From contig DBAY01000031.1 of NCBI GenBank assembly GCA_002291925.1, positions 1 through 45,979 on the forward strand: a DNA stretch of 45,979 nt, in the 5' to 3' direction. Position 1 is the first letter of the stretch, and the number at the start of each line of letters is the position of its first letter. The notes below the pieces were generated by a model. It saw nothing but the letters and a program-made list of their open reading frames with translations, was not told the origin of the DNA and made no database searches. Positions 1-7,587 of this stretch are shown piece by piece. Source of the DNA: Alphaproteobacteria bacterium UBA998 (lineage in GTDB: Bacteria; Pseudomonadota; Alphaproteobacteria; Rickettsiales; UBA998). Position numbers and translations under genes: made by a program.

Positions 1-37
1 GCAAAAATTATTGAGTAGGCGAAAAGGAGATTTTGCT

Positions 38-361
38 ATGCTGAACCAGAAAATCCGGATTCGCCTTCGCGCGTTCGATCACGAGATGCTTGACCACTCC
101 ACCAAGGAGATCGTCAACACGGCTAAACGTACCGGCGCCCGCGTGCGCGGCCCGGTGCCGATGCCGCGCCGCATCAACCGCTTCACGGTGCTGCGCTCGC
201 CGCACATCGACAAGAAGTCGCGTGAGCAGTTTGAGATCCGCACGCACAAGCGCCTGATCGACATCGTCGATGCGACCCCGCAGACCGTGGACGCCCTCGG
301 CAAGCTCGACCTCGCCGCCGGCGTGGACGTGCAGATCACTGTCATCGGCAACGTTGCCTAA
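38..361 (+). CDS. rpsJ: 30S ribosomal protein S10
   Basis: S10 is a small-subunit head protein that also acts as NusE in transcription antitermination. The 107-residue product is close to the usual 102-103 and reads as S10 throughout (RIRLRAFDH near the N terminus, PMPRRINRFTVLRSPH in the middle, LPxGVDVQI-like end). The ATG at 38 is chosen over an upstream in-frame TTG at 11 because AAGGAGA (24-30) lies 7 nt before it. S10 is normally the first gene of the S10 operon and runs straight into rplC. Here an intrinsic terminator follows 20 nt after the stop, so S10 probably ends an upstream transcript, perhaps one with tuf or fusA outside the window. Confidence 0.97.
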   Translation: MLNQKIRIRLRAFDHEMLDHSTKEIVNTAKRTGARVRGPVPMPRRINRFTVLRSPHIDKKSREQFEIRTHKRLIDIVDATPQTVDALGKLDLAAGVDVQITVIGNVA

Positions 362-381
362 GACGGCTTGAATAAATGATG

Positions 382-409
382 AAAAGCCGGCCTTCGGGCC
401 GGCTTTTTT
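382..409 (+). terminator. Intrinsic terminator after rpsJ
   Basis: An A-run, then a GCCGGCC / GGCCGGC stem closed by a TTCG tetraloop (395-398 region), then a run of six T. It lies 20 nt after the rpsJ stop and separates rpsJ from the rest of the S10 operon. Confidence 0.9.
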
Positions 410-461
410 CATGGCCCCGCCGAAGGGTAAGCGGGAAATCAAAAAATCATGAGATTTTCGC

Positions 462-490
462 TTGCATCGGGTGGGGAGTGCGGTTATAAG
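462..490 (+). promoter_or_regulatory. Sigma-70 type promoter for rplC operon
   Basis: TTGCAT (462-467), a 17-nt spacer and TATAAG (485-490). Both hexamers are close to consensus and the spacing is optimal. It lies between the rpsJ terminator and rplC, so it is the likely main promoter of the rplC-to-rplO block. Confidence 0.7.
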
Positions 491-497
491 TCCGCTT

Positions 498-562
498 CCC
501 TGCCGTCCGGCGGGGTTGAAAAAAGACGTAAGCATCGCCCAAGAACCTTGGTTTTTCCGAGG
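498..562 (+). promoter_or_regulatory. Structured 5' leader of rplC
   Basis: Two hairpins are visible in the ~90-nt leader. CCCTGCC pairs with GGCGGGG around loop GTCC (498-515, followed by TTGAAAAAA). CCTTGG pairs with CCGAGG around five T (546-562). S10 operons are often autoregulated by L4 through a leader. Whether this leader has that role is inference; it does not match a leader I can name. Confidence 0.4.
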
Positions 563-589
563 GTCCGCTGGGTAGGAAAGGGTTAGCAG

Positions 590-1339
590 ATGCGTACAGG
601 AGTCATTGCGAAGAAGCTCGGCATGACCCAGGTGTTCACTGATCAGGGTGAGCGTGTGCCTGTCACCGTGCTTCAGATGGACAACGTCCAGGTTGTCGGT
701 CAGAAAACCAAGGATAAAGATGGCTACACCGCGCTCGCCATCGGTTTCGGCGAAGCCAAGGCAAAGCATGTCAGCAAGGCCATGCGCGGCCATTTCGCCA
801 AGGCGAAAATCGCACCGAAGCGCAAGGTCGTGGAATTCCGTGTGCAGGAAAATGCGCTGGTGGATGTCGGCGCCGAGCTGACCCCGGATCACTTTGTCGG
901 CGGTCAGTATGTCGACGTGACCGGTACCAGCAAGGGTAAGGGTTTCGCGGGTGTCATGAAGCGTCACAACTTCCGCGGTCTGGAAGCCACCCACGGCGTC
1001 TCCGTGTCGCACCGCTCGCACGGTTCGACCGGTCAGCGCCAGGACCCGGGCAAGGTGTTCAAGGGCAAGAAGATGGCCGGCCATCTCGGCACCGAGAAGG
1101 TGACCGTGCAGAACCTGCAGATCGTCTCCACCGACGCGGCGCGCGGCCTCATCCTCGTGAAGGGTGCGGTGCCGGGCGTGGATAACAGCTACGTGCTAGT
1201 GCGCGATGCCGTGAAGCGTGGTCGTCCGACGACGGCGCCGTTCCCGGCCGGTATCAAGCAGGCTGCCACGGCGGAAGCCCCGGCAGCGGAAGCGCCCGCA
1301 GAAGCCCCCGCGGCTCCTGCTGATGGCGGCAACAAATAA
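590..1339 (+). CDS. rplC: 50S ribosomal protein L3
   Basis: L3 binds near the 3' end of 23S rRNA and starts large-subunit assembly. The 249-residue product carries the family signature RHNFRG..ATHGVS..HRSHGS followed by TGQRQDPGKVFKGKKMAGH, which contains the glutamine that PrmB methylates in other bacteria. It is longer than the ~210 residues of E. coli L3 because of an Ala/Pro/Glu-rich tail of about 30 residues with a repeated AEAPA theme, a kind of tail seen in other alphaproteobacterial L3 proteins. AGGAAAGG lies about 9 nt before the ATG. First gene after the terminator-promoter break, 15 nt before rplD. Confidence 0.97.
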   Translation: MRTGVIAKKLGMTQVFTDQGERVPVTVLQMDNVQVVGQKTKDKDGYTALAIGFGEAKAKHVSKAMRGHFAKAKIAPKRKVVEFRVQENALVDVGAELTPDHFVGGQYVDVTGTSKGKGFAGVMKRHNFRGLEATHGVSVSHRSHGSTGQRQDPGKVFKGKKMAGHLGTEKVTVQNLQIVSTDAARGLILVKGAVPGVDNSYVLVRDAVKRGRPTTAPFPAGIKQAATAEAPAAEAPAEAPAAPADGGNK

Positions 1340-1354
1340 AGAGGGCAGGCACAC

Positions 1355-1972
1355 ATGAAAGCCAAGGTCATTGCTATTGACGGAAAGGCCGCCGGTGAGA
1401 TCGATCTCAACCCGGAGATTTTTGGCCTGACCCCCCGCAAGGATATTCTTCAGCGCGTCGTTGAATGGCAGCGCGCGAAGAAGCAGGCGGGCACCCACCT
1501 CGTGAAGTCGCGCAGCGACGTCAGCGGCACCACCAAGAAGCCGTGGAAGCAGAAAGGCTCGGGCCGCGCCCGTACCGGTTCGCGCCGCGGTACGCAGTGG
1601 GTCGGCGGCGGGACGATTTTCGGTCCGGTCGTGCGCAGCCATGCCTACGACCTCACCAAGAAATTCCGCAAGCTCGGCCTGCGCCATGCGCTCTCGGCCA
1701 AGCAGGCGGCGGGTGAGTTGGTGATCCTCGACGGCGTCGCCGCCAAGGAAGCCAAGACCAAATCCATCGCGGCTGCCATCGGCAAGCATGGCTGGCAGAA
1801 GCCGCTCATCGTGGATGTGAACGTGGAGGAATCTTTCGTTCGCGCCGCACGCAACATCAAACATGTCGACGTACTGCCGCAAGTGGGCATCAACGTCTAT
1901 GACATCCTCCGCCACAAGGAGCTCGTGCTCACCAAGGCGGCGGTCGAAACGCTGGAGGCTCGACTCGCATGA
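1355..1972 (+). CDS. rplD: 50S ribosomal protein L4
   Basis: L4 lines the peptide exit tunnel and, in E. coli, represses its own operon. The 205-residue length is normal. Family blocks are visible: QxxGTHLVKSRSDVSGTTKKPWKQKGSGRARTGSRRGTQWVGGGTIFGP is the tunnel loop (about residues 45-90). The start has GAGGGCAGG upstream. It overlaps rplW by 4 nt (ATGA), which implies translational coupling. Confidence 0.97.
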   Translation: MKAKVIAIDGKAAGEIDLNPEIFGLTPRKDILQRVVEWQRAKKQAGTHLVKSRSDVSGTTKKPWKQKGSGRARTGSRRGTQWVGGGTIFGPVVRSHAYDLTKKFRKLGLRHALSAKQAAGELVILDGVAAKEAKTKSIAAAIGKHGWQKPLIVDVNVEESFVRAARNIKHVDVLPQVGINVYDILRHKELVLTKAAVETLEARLA

Positions 1973-2337
1973 ACGCTGCCGTAGCAAAGAAAGCCGCGCC
2001 GAAGAAATCGGCCGCGAAGAAAGAGACTGCCAAGGGCAAGGTTTCCAACGCCGCGCTCTATGACGTGCTGCAGCGCCCGGTCATCACGGAGAAATCCACG
2101 ATGGCGAGCGAGCAGAACAAGGTCACCTTTAAAGTGCGCAAGGATGCCGACAAGGCGCAGATCCGTCAGGCTGTCGAGGAAATTTTCGGCGTGACCGTCA
2201 AATCGGTGAACACCATCACGCTGAAAGGCAAAACGAAGCGTTTCCGTGGGCTTCCCGGTCAGCGCTCCGACACCAAGAAAGCGGTCGTCACCCTGGCGGA
2301 AGGCCAGTCCATCGACCTGACCGCGGGAGTACGTTAA
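1969..2337 (+). CDS. rplW: 50S ribosomal protein L23
   Basis: L23 sits at the tunnel exit and is the docking site for trigger factor and SRP. The L23 fold starts near residue 29 (LYDVLQRPVITEKST) and runs to the end (RFRGLPGQRSDTKKAVVTL). At 122 residues it is longer than the ~98 of most L23 because of a Lys/Ala-rich N-terminal extension (AVAKKAAPKKSAAKKETAKGK). The extension is supported by the ATGA overlap with rplD. No internal ATG lies before the conserved core. Its possible effect on the exit-site docking surface is unknown. Confidence 0.95.
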   Translation: MNAAVAKKAAPKKSAAKKETAKGKVSNAALYDVLQRPVITEKSTMASEQNKVTFKVRKDADKAQIRQAVEEIFGVTVKSVNTITLKGKTKRFRGLPGQRSDTKKAVVTLAEGQSIDLTAGVR

Positions 2338-2338
2338 G

Positions 2339-3178
2339 ATGGCATTGAAGAGCTACAACCCCATCACCCCGAGTCAGCGTGCGCTGGTGCAGGTAGACCG
2401 CTCCGGCCTCTGGAAAGGCAAGCCGGTGAAGGAACTCACCGAGGGTCTCACCAAGTCCGGTGGCCGCAACAATCTCGGCCGCGTGACCGCCCGCCGTCAT
2501 GGCGGTGGCCATAAGCGCCGCTACCGCATCATCGACTTCAAGCGCAACAAGTTTGACGTCTCCGCGACGGTTGAGCGCATCGAATACGATCCGAACCGCA
2601 CCGCGTTCATCGCGCTCATCACCTATGATGACGGTGAGCAGGCCTACATTCTCGCGCCGCAGCGCCTGAAAGCCGGTGACAAGGTCATCGCGGGCGAGCG
2701 TACGGACATCAAGCCGGGCAACGCGATGCCGCTGAAGAACATCCCGATCGGCACCATCATCCATAATGTGGAGATGAAGCCGGGCAAGGGTGCTCAGCTT
2801 GCCCGCTCCGCTGGTGCTTACGTCCAGCTCGTCGGCAAAGACTCCGGTTATGCCCAGCTCAAGCTGCGCTCCGGTGAACTGCGTATGGTGAACAGCGATT
2901 GCATGGCCTCCATCGGTGCGGTGTCCAACCCGGACCACCAGAACATCAATGACGGTAAGGCCGGTCGTTCGCGCTGGAAGGGTATTCGCCCCGTCGTGCG
3001 CGGTGTGGCGATGAACCCGATCGACCACCCGCATGGTGGTGGTGAGGGCCGCACCTCCGGTGGCCGCCATCCGGTAACCCCATGGGGCAAGCCGACCAAA
3101 GGCAAGAAGACCCGCTCGCCGAAGAAACCGAGCAGCAAACTCATCATTCGCAGCCGTCACAAGGCCAAGAAGAAGTAA
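2339..3178 (+). CDS. rplB: 50S ribosomal protein L2
   Basis: L2 is needed for subunit association and peptidyl-transferase assembly. The 279-residue product has the full family pattern. GGRNNLGRVTARRHGGGHKRRYR lies at about 40-62, and the C-terminal PxxRGVAMNPIDHPHGGGEGRTSGGR block carries the conserved histidine of the family (near residue 230). It starts one base after the rplW stop. Confidence 0.98.
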   Translation: MALKSYNPITPSQRALVQVDRSGLWKGKPVKELTEGLTKSGGRNNLGRVTARRHGGGHKRRYRIIDFKRNKFDVSATVERIEYDPNRTAFIALITYDDGEQAYILAPQRLKAGDKVIAGERTDIKPGNAMPLKNIPIGTIIHNVEMKPGKGAQLARSAGAYVQLVGKDSGYAQLKLRSGELRMVNSDCMASIGAVSNPDHQNINDGKAGRSRWKGIRPVVRGVAMNPIDHPHGGGEGRTSGGRHPVTPWGKPTKGKKTRSPKKPSSKLIIRSRHKAKKK

Positions 3179-3190
3179 AGGAAGCATCCC

Positions 3191-3469
3191 ATGCCGCGTT
3201 CTGTTTGGAAAGGCCCGTTCTTCGATGCGTATCTGCTGAAAAAGGCAGAGGAAGCGCGTGCGACTGGTCGCAACCCGATCATCCAGACCTGGTCGCGCCG
3301 TTCGACCATCATCCCGCAATTCGTCGGGCTGACCTTCGGGGTCTATAACGGCAAGAAGCATATTCCCGTGGTTGTGACCGAGGAAATGGTCGGTCATAAG
3401 CTGGGCGAGTTCGCCCCGACCCGGACCTTCACCGGTCACGGCGGCGATAAAAAAGTAGCCAAGAAATAA
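3191..3469 (+). CDS. rpsS: 30S ribosomal protein S19
   Basis: S19 pairs with S13 in the head of the small subunit. The 92-residue product has the typical start (MPRSVWKGPFFD) and the signature TWSRRSTIIPQFVGLTFGVYNGKKHIPV, then GHKLGEFAPTRTF. GGAAGCATCCC precedes the ATG, and the gap to rplB is 12 nt. Confidence 0.98.
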   Translation: MPRSVWKGPFFDAYLLKKAEEARATGRNPIIQTWSRRSTIIPQFVGLTFGVYNGKKHIPVVVTEEMVGHKLGEFAPTRTFTGHGGDKKVAKK

Positions 3470-3481
3470 GGCAGGTAGGTC

Positions 3482-3862
3482 ATGAGTAAACAAGCTCGTC
3501 CGCGCCGTGAATCGGCCAAGGAAGCCAAGGTGGTCCTGACCCGCCTGCGCACCAGCCCGCGCAAGCTCAATCTGGTCGCCCAGATGATCCGCGGCATGCA
3601 TGTCAGCGACGCGCTGACCCAGCTCACCTTCTCGCACCGTCGTATTTCCATCGACGTGAAGAAGGCGCTGCAGTCCGCCATCGCCAACGCCGAAAACAAC
3701 CACCAGCTCGATGTTGACAGCCTCGTCGTGAAAGAGGCGTATGTCGGCAAGAACATGGTGATGAAGCGCTTCCATGCGCGTGCCCGTGGTCGCGGCGCCC
3801 GCGTACTGAAGCCGTTCTCCAACCTGACGATCGTCGTCCGCGAACAAGAGGAGGCCGCCTAA
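3482..3862 (+). CDS. rplV: 50S ribosomal protein L22
   Basis: L22 contributes a beta-hairpin to the exit tunnel. Its 126 residues match the usual length for alphaproteobacteria. The conserved C-terminal hairpin KRFHARARGRGARVLKPFSNLTIVV is intact. The stop (TAA) shares its last A with the rpsC ATG, so the two genes are translationally coupled. Confidence 0.97.
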   Translation: MSKQARPRRESAKEAKVVLTRLRTSPRKLNLVAQMIRGMHVSDALTQLTFSHRRISIDVKKALQSAIANAENNHQLDVDSLVVKEAYVGKNMVMKRFHARARGRGARVLKPFSNLTIVVREQEEAA

Positions 3863-4524
3863 TGGGCCAGAAAGTCAACCCGATCGGGCTTCGCCTGGGC
3901 ATCAACAAAACCTGGGATTCGCGCTGGTTCGCCGATGGCACGGACTACGCGAAGCGTCTGCATGAGGATATCAAGCTCCGCAAGTACCTGAAGGAGAAGC
4001 TGAACTCCGCCGGTGTCAGCAAGATCGTTATCGAGCGCCCTTCCAAGCGCGCCAACATCACCATCCATACTGCCCGTCCGGGGATTGTGATCGGCAAGAA
4101 AGGCGCTGACATCGACAAAATCAAGAAGGACCTCGCGGCCTTCACCGGTGATGAGGTGAACCTCAACATCGTGGAAATTCGCAAGCCTGAAATCGACTCG
4201 ACGCTCGTCGCCGAGGAGATTGCCCGCCAGCTGGAGCGCCGTATCGCCTTCCGCCGTGCCATGAAGCGCGCCGTGCAGTCGGCCATGCGCCTCGGGGCCG
4301 AAGGCATCCGTATCAACTGCTCCGGCCGTCTGGGCGGAGCGGAGATCGCCCGCATGGAATGGTACCGTGAGGGTCGGGTGCCACTTCATACCTTGCGTGC
4401 GGACGTGGACTATGGTATAGCGACCGCCCAAACCACCTACGGGGTGATTGGCGTGAAGGTCTGGATCTTCAAGGGCGAAGTCCTTGGGGAACAGGAAACG
4501 GAACAGACTACTAAAGCAGCTTAA
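3862..4524 (+). CDS. rpsC: 30S ribosomal protein S3
   Basis: S3 forms the mRNA entry site. The 220-residue product starts with MGQKVNPIGLRLGINKTWDSRWF. It has a KH-2 domain with GKKGADIDKIKKDL (about residues 75-90) and the C-terminal signature GRLGGAEIARMEWYREGRVPLHTLRADVDYG. It overlaps rplV by 1 nt. A 93-nt gap follows, long for this position. Confidence 0.98.
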   Translation: MGQKVNPIGLRLGINKTWDSRWFADGTDYAKRLHEDIKLRKYLKEKLNSAGVSKIVIERPSKRANITIHTARPGIVIGKKGADIDKIKKDLAAFTGDEVNLNIVEIRKPEIDSTLVAEEIARQLERRIAFRRAMKRAVQSAMRLGAEGIRINCSGRLGGAEIARMEWYREGRVPLHTLRADVDYGIATAQTTYGVIGVKVWIFKGEVLGEQETEQTTKAA

Positions 4525-4617
4525 ATCACTTTTAGGTTGCGAACGGATCGTTACTGGTGTGGGCGAAATCCCCGCTAAGACTTTCCGGCGGAAATTATTT
4601 GAGCAGGAACAACGACG
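4525..4617 (+). other. Unusually long rpsC-rplP spacer
   Basis: rpsC and rplP are normally adjacent or overlapping. The spacer here has 93 nt with a small TTTCC-GGC-GGAAA hairpin near 4580-4593 and GGGCGAAATCCCC near 4562-4574. No reading frame with a start and ribosome site and no good promoter are visible. It may be a leader-like RNA for rplP, which is inference. Confidence 0.3.
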
Positions 4618-5037
4618 ATGTTGAGCCCAAAGAAGACAAAATACCGCAAGGCCTTTAAAGGCCGCATTCACGGCAACGCCAAGGGTGGCAGCCAGCTGAG
4701 CTTTGGGGCCTTTGGCCTGAAAGCGCTGGAGCCGGAGCGCATCACCGCGCGTCAGATCGAAGCGGCCCGCCGCGCACTGACCCGTCACATGAAGCGCGTG
4801 GGCCGCGTCTGGATCCGCGTATTCCCGGACCTTCCTGTTTCGGCCAAGCCGGCGGAAGTACGGATGGGCTCCGGTAAGGGCTCGGTGGAATACTGGGTAG
4901 CACGCGTGCATCCCGGCCGCATCCTGTTCGAAGTGGATGGCGTCAGCCGCCAGGTGGCTGAGGAAGCCTTTGCGCTCGCGGCAGCCAAGCTGCCGGTGAA
5001 AACGAAATTCGTCGCCCGCGTGGGTGAGGGAGAATAA
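4618..5037 (+). CDS. rplP: 50S ribosomal protein L16
   Basis: L16 positions the A-site tRNA. The 139-residue product starts MLSPKKTKYRKAFKGR and shows FGAFGLKALEPERITARQIEAARRA and the RMGSGKGSVEYWVARVHPGRILFE block, all family hallmarks. GAGCAGGAA lies about 10 nt before the ATG. Two bases separate it from rpmC. Confidence 0.97.
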   Translation: MLSPKKTKYRKAFKGRIHGNAKGGSQLSFGAFGLKALEPERITARQIEAARRALTRHMKRVGRVWIRVFPDLPVSAKPAEVRMGSGKGSVEYWVARVHPGRILFEVDGVSRQVAEEAFALAAAKLPVKTKFVARVGEGE

Positions 5038-5039
5038 TC

Positions 5040-5291
5040 ATGAAAATGGAAGACATCCGCGCCAAAAGCCAGGACGAGCTGAAGGACATGATCCTGTCCT
5101 CCAAGCGCGAGCTGTTCAACCTGCGCTTCCAGCAGGCTGCCAGCGAGTCCTTCAATACGAACCGTTTCGGCGAGCTGCGCCGGGACATTGCGCGCGCCAA
5201 AACCGCGCTGACGCAGAAAATCAACGGTGAGCCGGTCAAGGTGGCAAAGAAGCCCGCCAAGGCCAAAGCCGCCAAAAAGACCAACGCCTAA
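5040..5291 (+). CDS. rpmC: 50S ribosomal protein L29
   Basis: L29 is a two-helix protein beside L23 at the exit tunnel. The core (residues 3-63) reads DIRAKSQDELKDM...LFNLRFQQAASESFNTNRFGELRRDIARAKT. At 83 residues it exceeds the usual 63-70 through a Lys/Ala-rich tail (VAKKPAKAKAAKKTNA). The tail resembles the N-terminal extension of L23 in this operon. L23 and L29 are neighbours on the ribosome. Confidence 0.95.
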   Translation: MKMEDIRAKSQDELKDMILSSKRELFNLRFQQAASESFNTNRFGELRRDIARAKTALTQKINGEPVKVAKKPAKAKAAKKTNA

Positions 5292-5311
5292 GTCGAGGGT
5301 AGGGAAACAAC

Positions 5312-5551
5312 ATGCCGAAGCGTATCCTTCAGGGAACCGTGGTGAGCGACAAGGGTGACAAGACGGTCATCGTGAATGTCGAGCGCCGTATCAAGCACCC
5401 GCTCTACAAGAAAACCATTCGCCGCTCCAAGAAATACGCGGCGCATGACGAGGCGAATTCCTTCAAGACCGGCGATGTTGTGCGCATCGTCGAATGCCGC
5501 CCCATGTCCAAGACCAAGACGTGGGAAGTGCTGGAAAAAGTCAGCGCGTAA
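5312..5551 (+). CDS. rpsQ: 30S ribosomal protein S17
   Basis: A primary 16S rRNA binder in the body of the small subunit. The 79-residue product shows LQGTVVSDKGDKTVIVNVERRIKHPLYKKTIRRSKKYAAHDE and ends with the GDVVRIVECRPMSKTKTWEVLE signature. It is a typical OB-fold S17 with normal length, and its start has GTAGGGAAAC upstream. Confidence 0.97.
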   Translation: MPKRILQGTVVSDKGDKTVIVNVERRIKHPLYKKTIRRSKKYAAHDEANSFKTGDVVRIVECRPMSKTKTWEVLEKVSA

Positions 5552-5575
5552 CGCCGGGAACGAGGAGATCAGACC

Positions 5576-5944
5576 ATGATTCAGATGCAATCCCGTCTCG
5601 ATGTAGCGGACAATTCCGGTGCCAAGGAAGTCATGTGCATCAAGGTGCTCGGTGGCTCCAAGCGCAAGACGGCCAGCGTGGGCGACGTCATTGTCGTTTC
5701 CGTGAAGGACGCCATTCCGCGCGGCAAGGTTAAAAAAGGTGACGTGCACCGCGCGGTCATCGTGCGCACCAAGTTCGATGTGAAGCGCCAGGACGGCAGC
5801 GTCATCCGCTTCGACAAGAACGCGGCGGTGCTCATCAACAAGCAGAACGAGCCGATCGGCACCCGTATCTTCGGCCCGGTTGTGCGTGAGCTGCGTGCCC
5901 GCCAGTTCATGAAAATCGTCTCGCTGGCACCAGAAGTGCTGTAA
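5576..5944 (+). CDS. rplN: 50S ribosomal protein L14
   Basis: L14 forms part of the inter-subunit bridge and is the docking site for the silencing factor RsfS. The 122-residue product has the standard start (MIQMQSRLDVADNSGAKEVMCIKVLGGSKR) and end (RIFGPVVRELRARQFMKIVSLAPEVL). GAGGAGATCAG lies about 5-13 nt before the ATG. Confidence 0.98.
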   Translation: MIQMQSRLDVADNSGAKEVMCIKVLGGSKRKTASVGDVIVVSVKDAIPRGKVKKGDVHRAVIVRTKFDVKRQDGSVIRFDKNAAVLINKQNEPIGTRIFGPVVRELRARQFMKIVSLAPEVL

Positions 5945-5971
5945 GCGACCCATAGGCAAGGAAACAGGATC

Positions 5972-6298
5972 ATGACAGCCCCCAAGATGAAAATCCGGAA
6001 AGACGATGAAGTGGTCGTCCTCACCGGCAAGGACAAAGGCAAGAAAGGCAAAGTGCTGCAGGTGCTGCCGAAAGAGTCGCGCGTCGTCGTGGCTGGCATC
6101 AACCAGGTAAAGCGCCACACCCGCGCCGGAATGGGCGGCAATGGCGGCATCGTAACGAAGGAAGCCTCCATTCACGTCTCCAACGTGGCGTTGGTGGACC
6201 CAAAGGATGGCAAGGCCACCCGCGTCGGCTTCACGATGCTGAAAGACGGCACCAAGGCCCGCGTCGCAAAACGCTCCGGCGAAACCCTTAACGCGTAA
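5972..6298 (+). CDS. rplX: 50S ribosomal protein L24
   Basis: An assembly-initiator protein that binds domain I of 23S rRNA. The KOW motif is at the N terminus (KIRKDDEVVVLTGKDKGKKGKVLQVLP, about residues 6-32), followed by VAGINQVKRHTR and the NVALVDPKDGKATRVGF segment. Length of 108 residues is normal. Confidence 0.97.
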   Translation: MTAPKMKIRKDDEVVVLTGKDKGKKGKVLQVLPKESRVVVAGINQVKRHTRAGMGGNGGIVTKEASIHVSNVALVDPKDGKATRVGFTMLKDGTKARVAKRSGETLNA

Positions 6299-6308
6299 GA
6301 GCTAGACC

Positions 6309-6848
6309 ATGTCGTACGCACAGGAACAATACAGCAAGAAAATCCGTCCGGCGATGAAGTCGCAGTTCGGTTACAAGAACGAGATGCAGGTTCCGCGCAT
6401 CGAGAAGATCGTCCTCAACATGGGCGTTGGCGATGCAGCGCAGGATTCCAAGCTGATCAACGGCGCGCAGGAAGACCTGACCCAGATCGCCGGTCAGAAA
6501 GCCGTCATCACCCGCGCCAAGAAATCGATCGCTGGTTTCAAGCTGCGTGAGAACGCGCCGGTCGGCGTGAAGGTGACGCTGCGTGGCAAGCGCATGTACG
6601 AATTCCTCGACCGCCTGGTGAACGTCGCCATGCCGCGTATCCGCGACTTCCGCGGGCTGAACGGCAAGAGCTTCGATGGACGCGGCAACTACGCGTTCGG
6701 CGTCAAGGAGCACATCATTTTCCCGGAAATCAACTACGACAAGGTGGAAAAGGTTCGCGGTTTTGACATCATCATCACCACGACCGCCCAGAGCGACGCA
6801 GAAGCGAAGGCGCTTCTCGCCGGTTTCAATTTCCCCTTCCGTAACTAG
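6309..6848 (+). CDS. rplE: 50S ribosomal protein L5
   Basis: L5 binds 5S rRNA and contacts S13 across the subunits. The 179-residue product has the signature IEKIVLNMGVGDAAQDSKLINGAQEDLTQIAGQKAVITRAKKSIAGFKLRE and ends with FDIIITTTAQSDAEAKALLAGFNFPF. The gap to rplX is 10 nt. Confidence 0.98.
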   Translation: MSYAQEQYSKKIRPAMKSQFGYKNEMQVPRIEKIVLNMGVGDAAQDSKLINGAQEDLTQIAGQKAVITRAKKSIAGFKLRENAPVGVKVTLRGKRMYEFLDRLVNVAMPRIRDFRGLNGKSFDGRGNYAFGVKEHIIFPEINYDKVEKVRGFDIIITTTAQSDAEAKALLAGFNFPFRN

Positions 6849-6860
6849 GAGCACCAGACC

Positions 6861-7166
6861 ATGGCCAAGAAAGGCATGATCGAGAAAAACAACCGCCGCG
6901 CCAAGATGGCGAAGCAGTATGGCCCCAAGCGTGCCAAGCTGAAGGCGATTGTCATGAACAAGGAATTGTCGTTCGAAGAGCGTTTCGATGCACAGATGAA
7001 GCTCGCCGAACTGCCGCGCAACAGCGCCAAGAACCGCTATCGCAACCGTTGTGAGATGACCGGCCGTCCGCGCGCCGTCTACCGCAAATTCAAACTCTCC
7101 CGCATCGCGCTGCGCGAGCTGGGTTCGTTCGGCATGCTGCCGGGCGTCATCAAGTCGAGCTGGTAA
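6861..7166 (+). CDS. rpsN: 30S ribosomal protein S14 (zinc-free form)
   Basis: S14 binds late in the head of the small subunit. The 101-residue length and the block RNRCEMTGRPRAVYRKFKLSRIALRE identify the long form. It has only one cysteine, so the zinc-binding four-cysteine motif of the short form is absent. GGAGCACCAGACC precedes the ATG. Confidence 0.97.
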   Translation: MAKKGMIEKNNRRAKMAKQYGPKRAKLKAIVMNKELSFEERFDAQMKLAELPRNSAKNRYRNRCEMTGRPRAVYRKFKLSRIALRELGSFGMLPGVIKSSW

Positions 7167-7179
7167 GGAGGCCCGTCCC

Positions 7180-7578
7180 ATGTCCATGAACGATCTCCTC
7201 TCCGATATGATCACCCGCATCCGCAACGGGCAGCGCGCCCGCCTCGCGAAGGTGCAGGCCCCGTACTCGAAGTTGCTCGGCAATGTGTGCGAAGTGCTCA
7301 AGCGCGAAGGCTTCATCCGCGACTGGCGCGAGTTCGAGCCTTCCAAGGGCTGCCGCATGATCGAGGTGGAGCTGAAGTATCACGAGGGCGAGCCGGCCAT
7401 CAAGGAAATCACCCGCATTTCCAAGCCGGGCCGCCGTGAATATTCGCCCATCCGCGATCTGAATCCGTTCTATAACGGCCTCGGTATCAAGATCCTGTCC
7501 ACTTCCAAAGGCGTGTTCTCCGACTACGAGGCCCGTCAGCAGAATGTCGGCGGTGAAGTGCTCTGCCGCGTCTTCTAG
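7180..7578 (+). CDS. rpsH: 30S ribosomal protein S8
   Basis: S8 binds 16S rRNA in the central domain and, in E. coli, represses the spc operon. The 132-residue product starts MSMNDLLSDMITRIRNGQRARL and contains RISKPGRREYSPIRDL. It ends with the diagnostic ILSTSKGVFSDYEARQQNVGGEVLCRVF. AAGGAGG lies 9 nt before the ATG. Confidence 0.98.
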   Translation: MSMNDLLSDMITRIRNGQRARLAKVQAPYSKLLGNVCEVLKREGFIRDWREFEPSKGCRMIEVELKYHEGEPAIKEITRISKPGRREYSPIRDLNPFYNGLGIKILSTSKGVFSDYEARQQNVGGEVLCRVF

Positions 7579-7587
7579 GAGATATCC

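Noticed and set aside
2288..3847. 519-codon open frame on the - strand across rplB-rpsS-rplV
   Set aside because: Shadow of three ribosomal protein genes; no start context, no domain.
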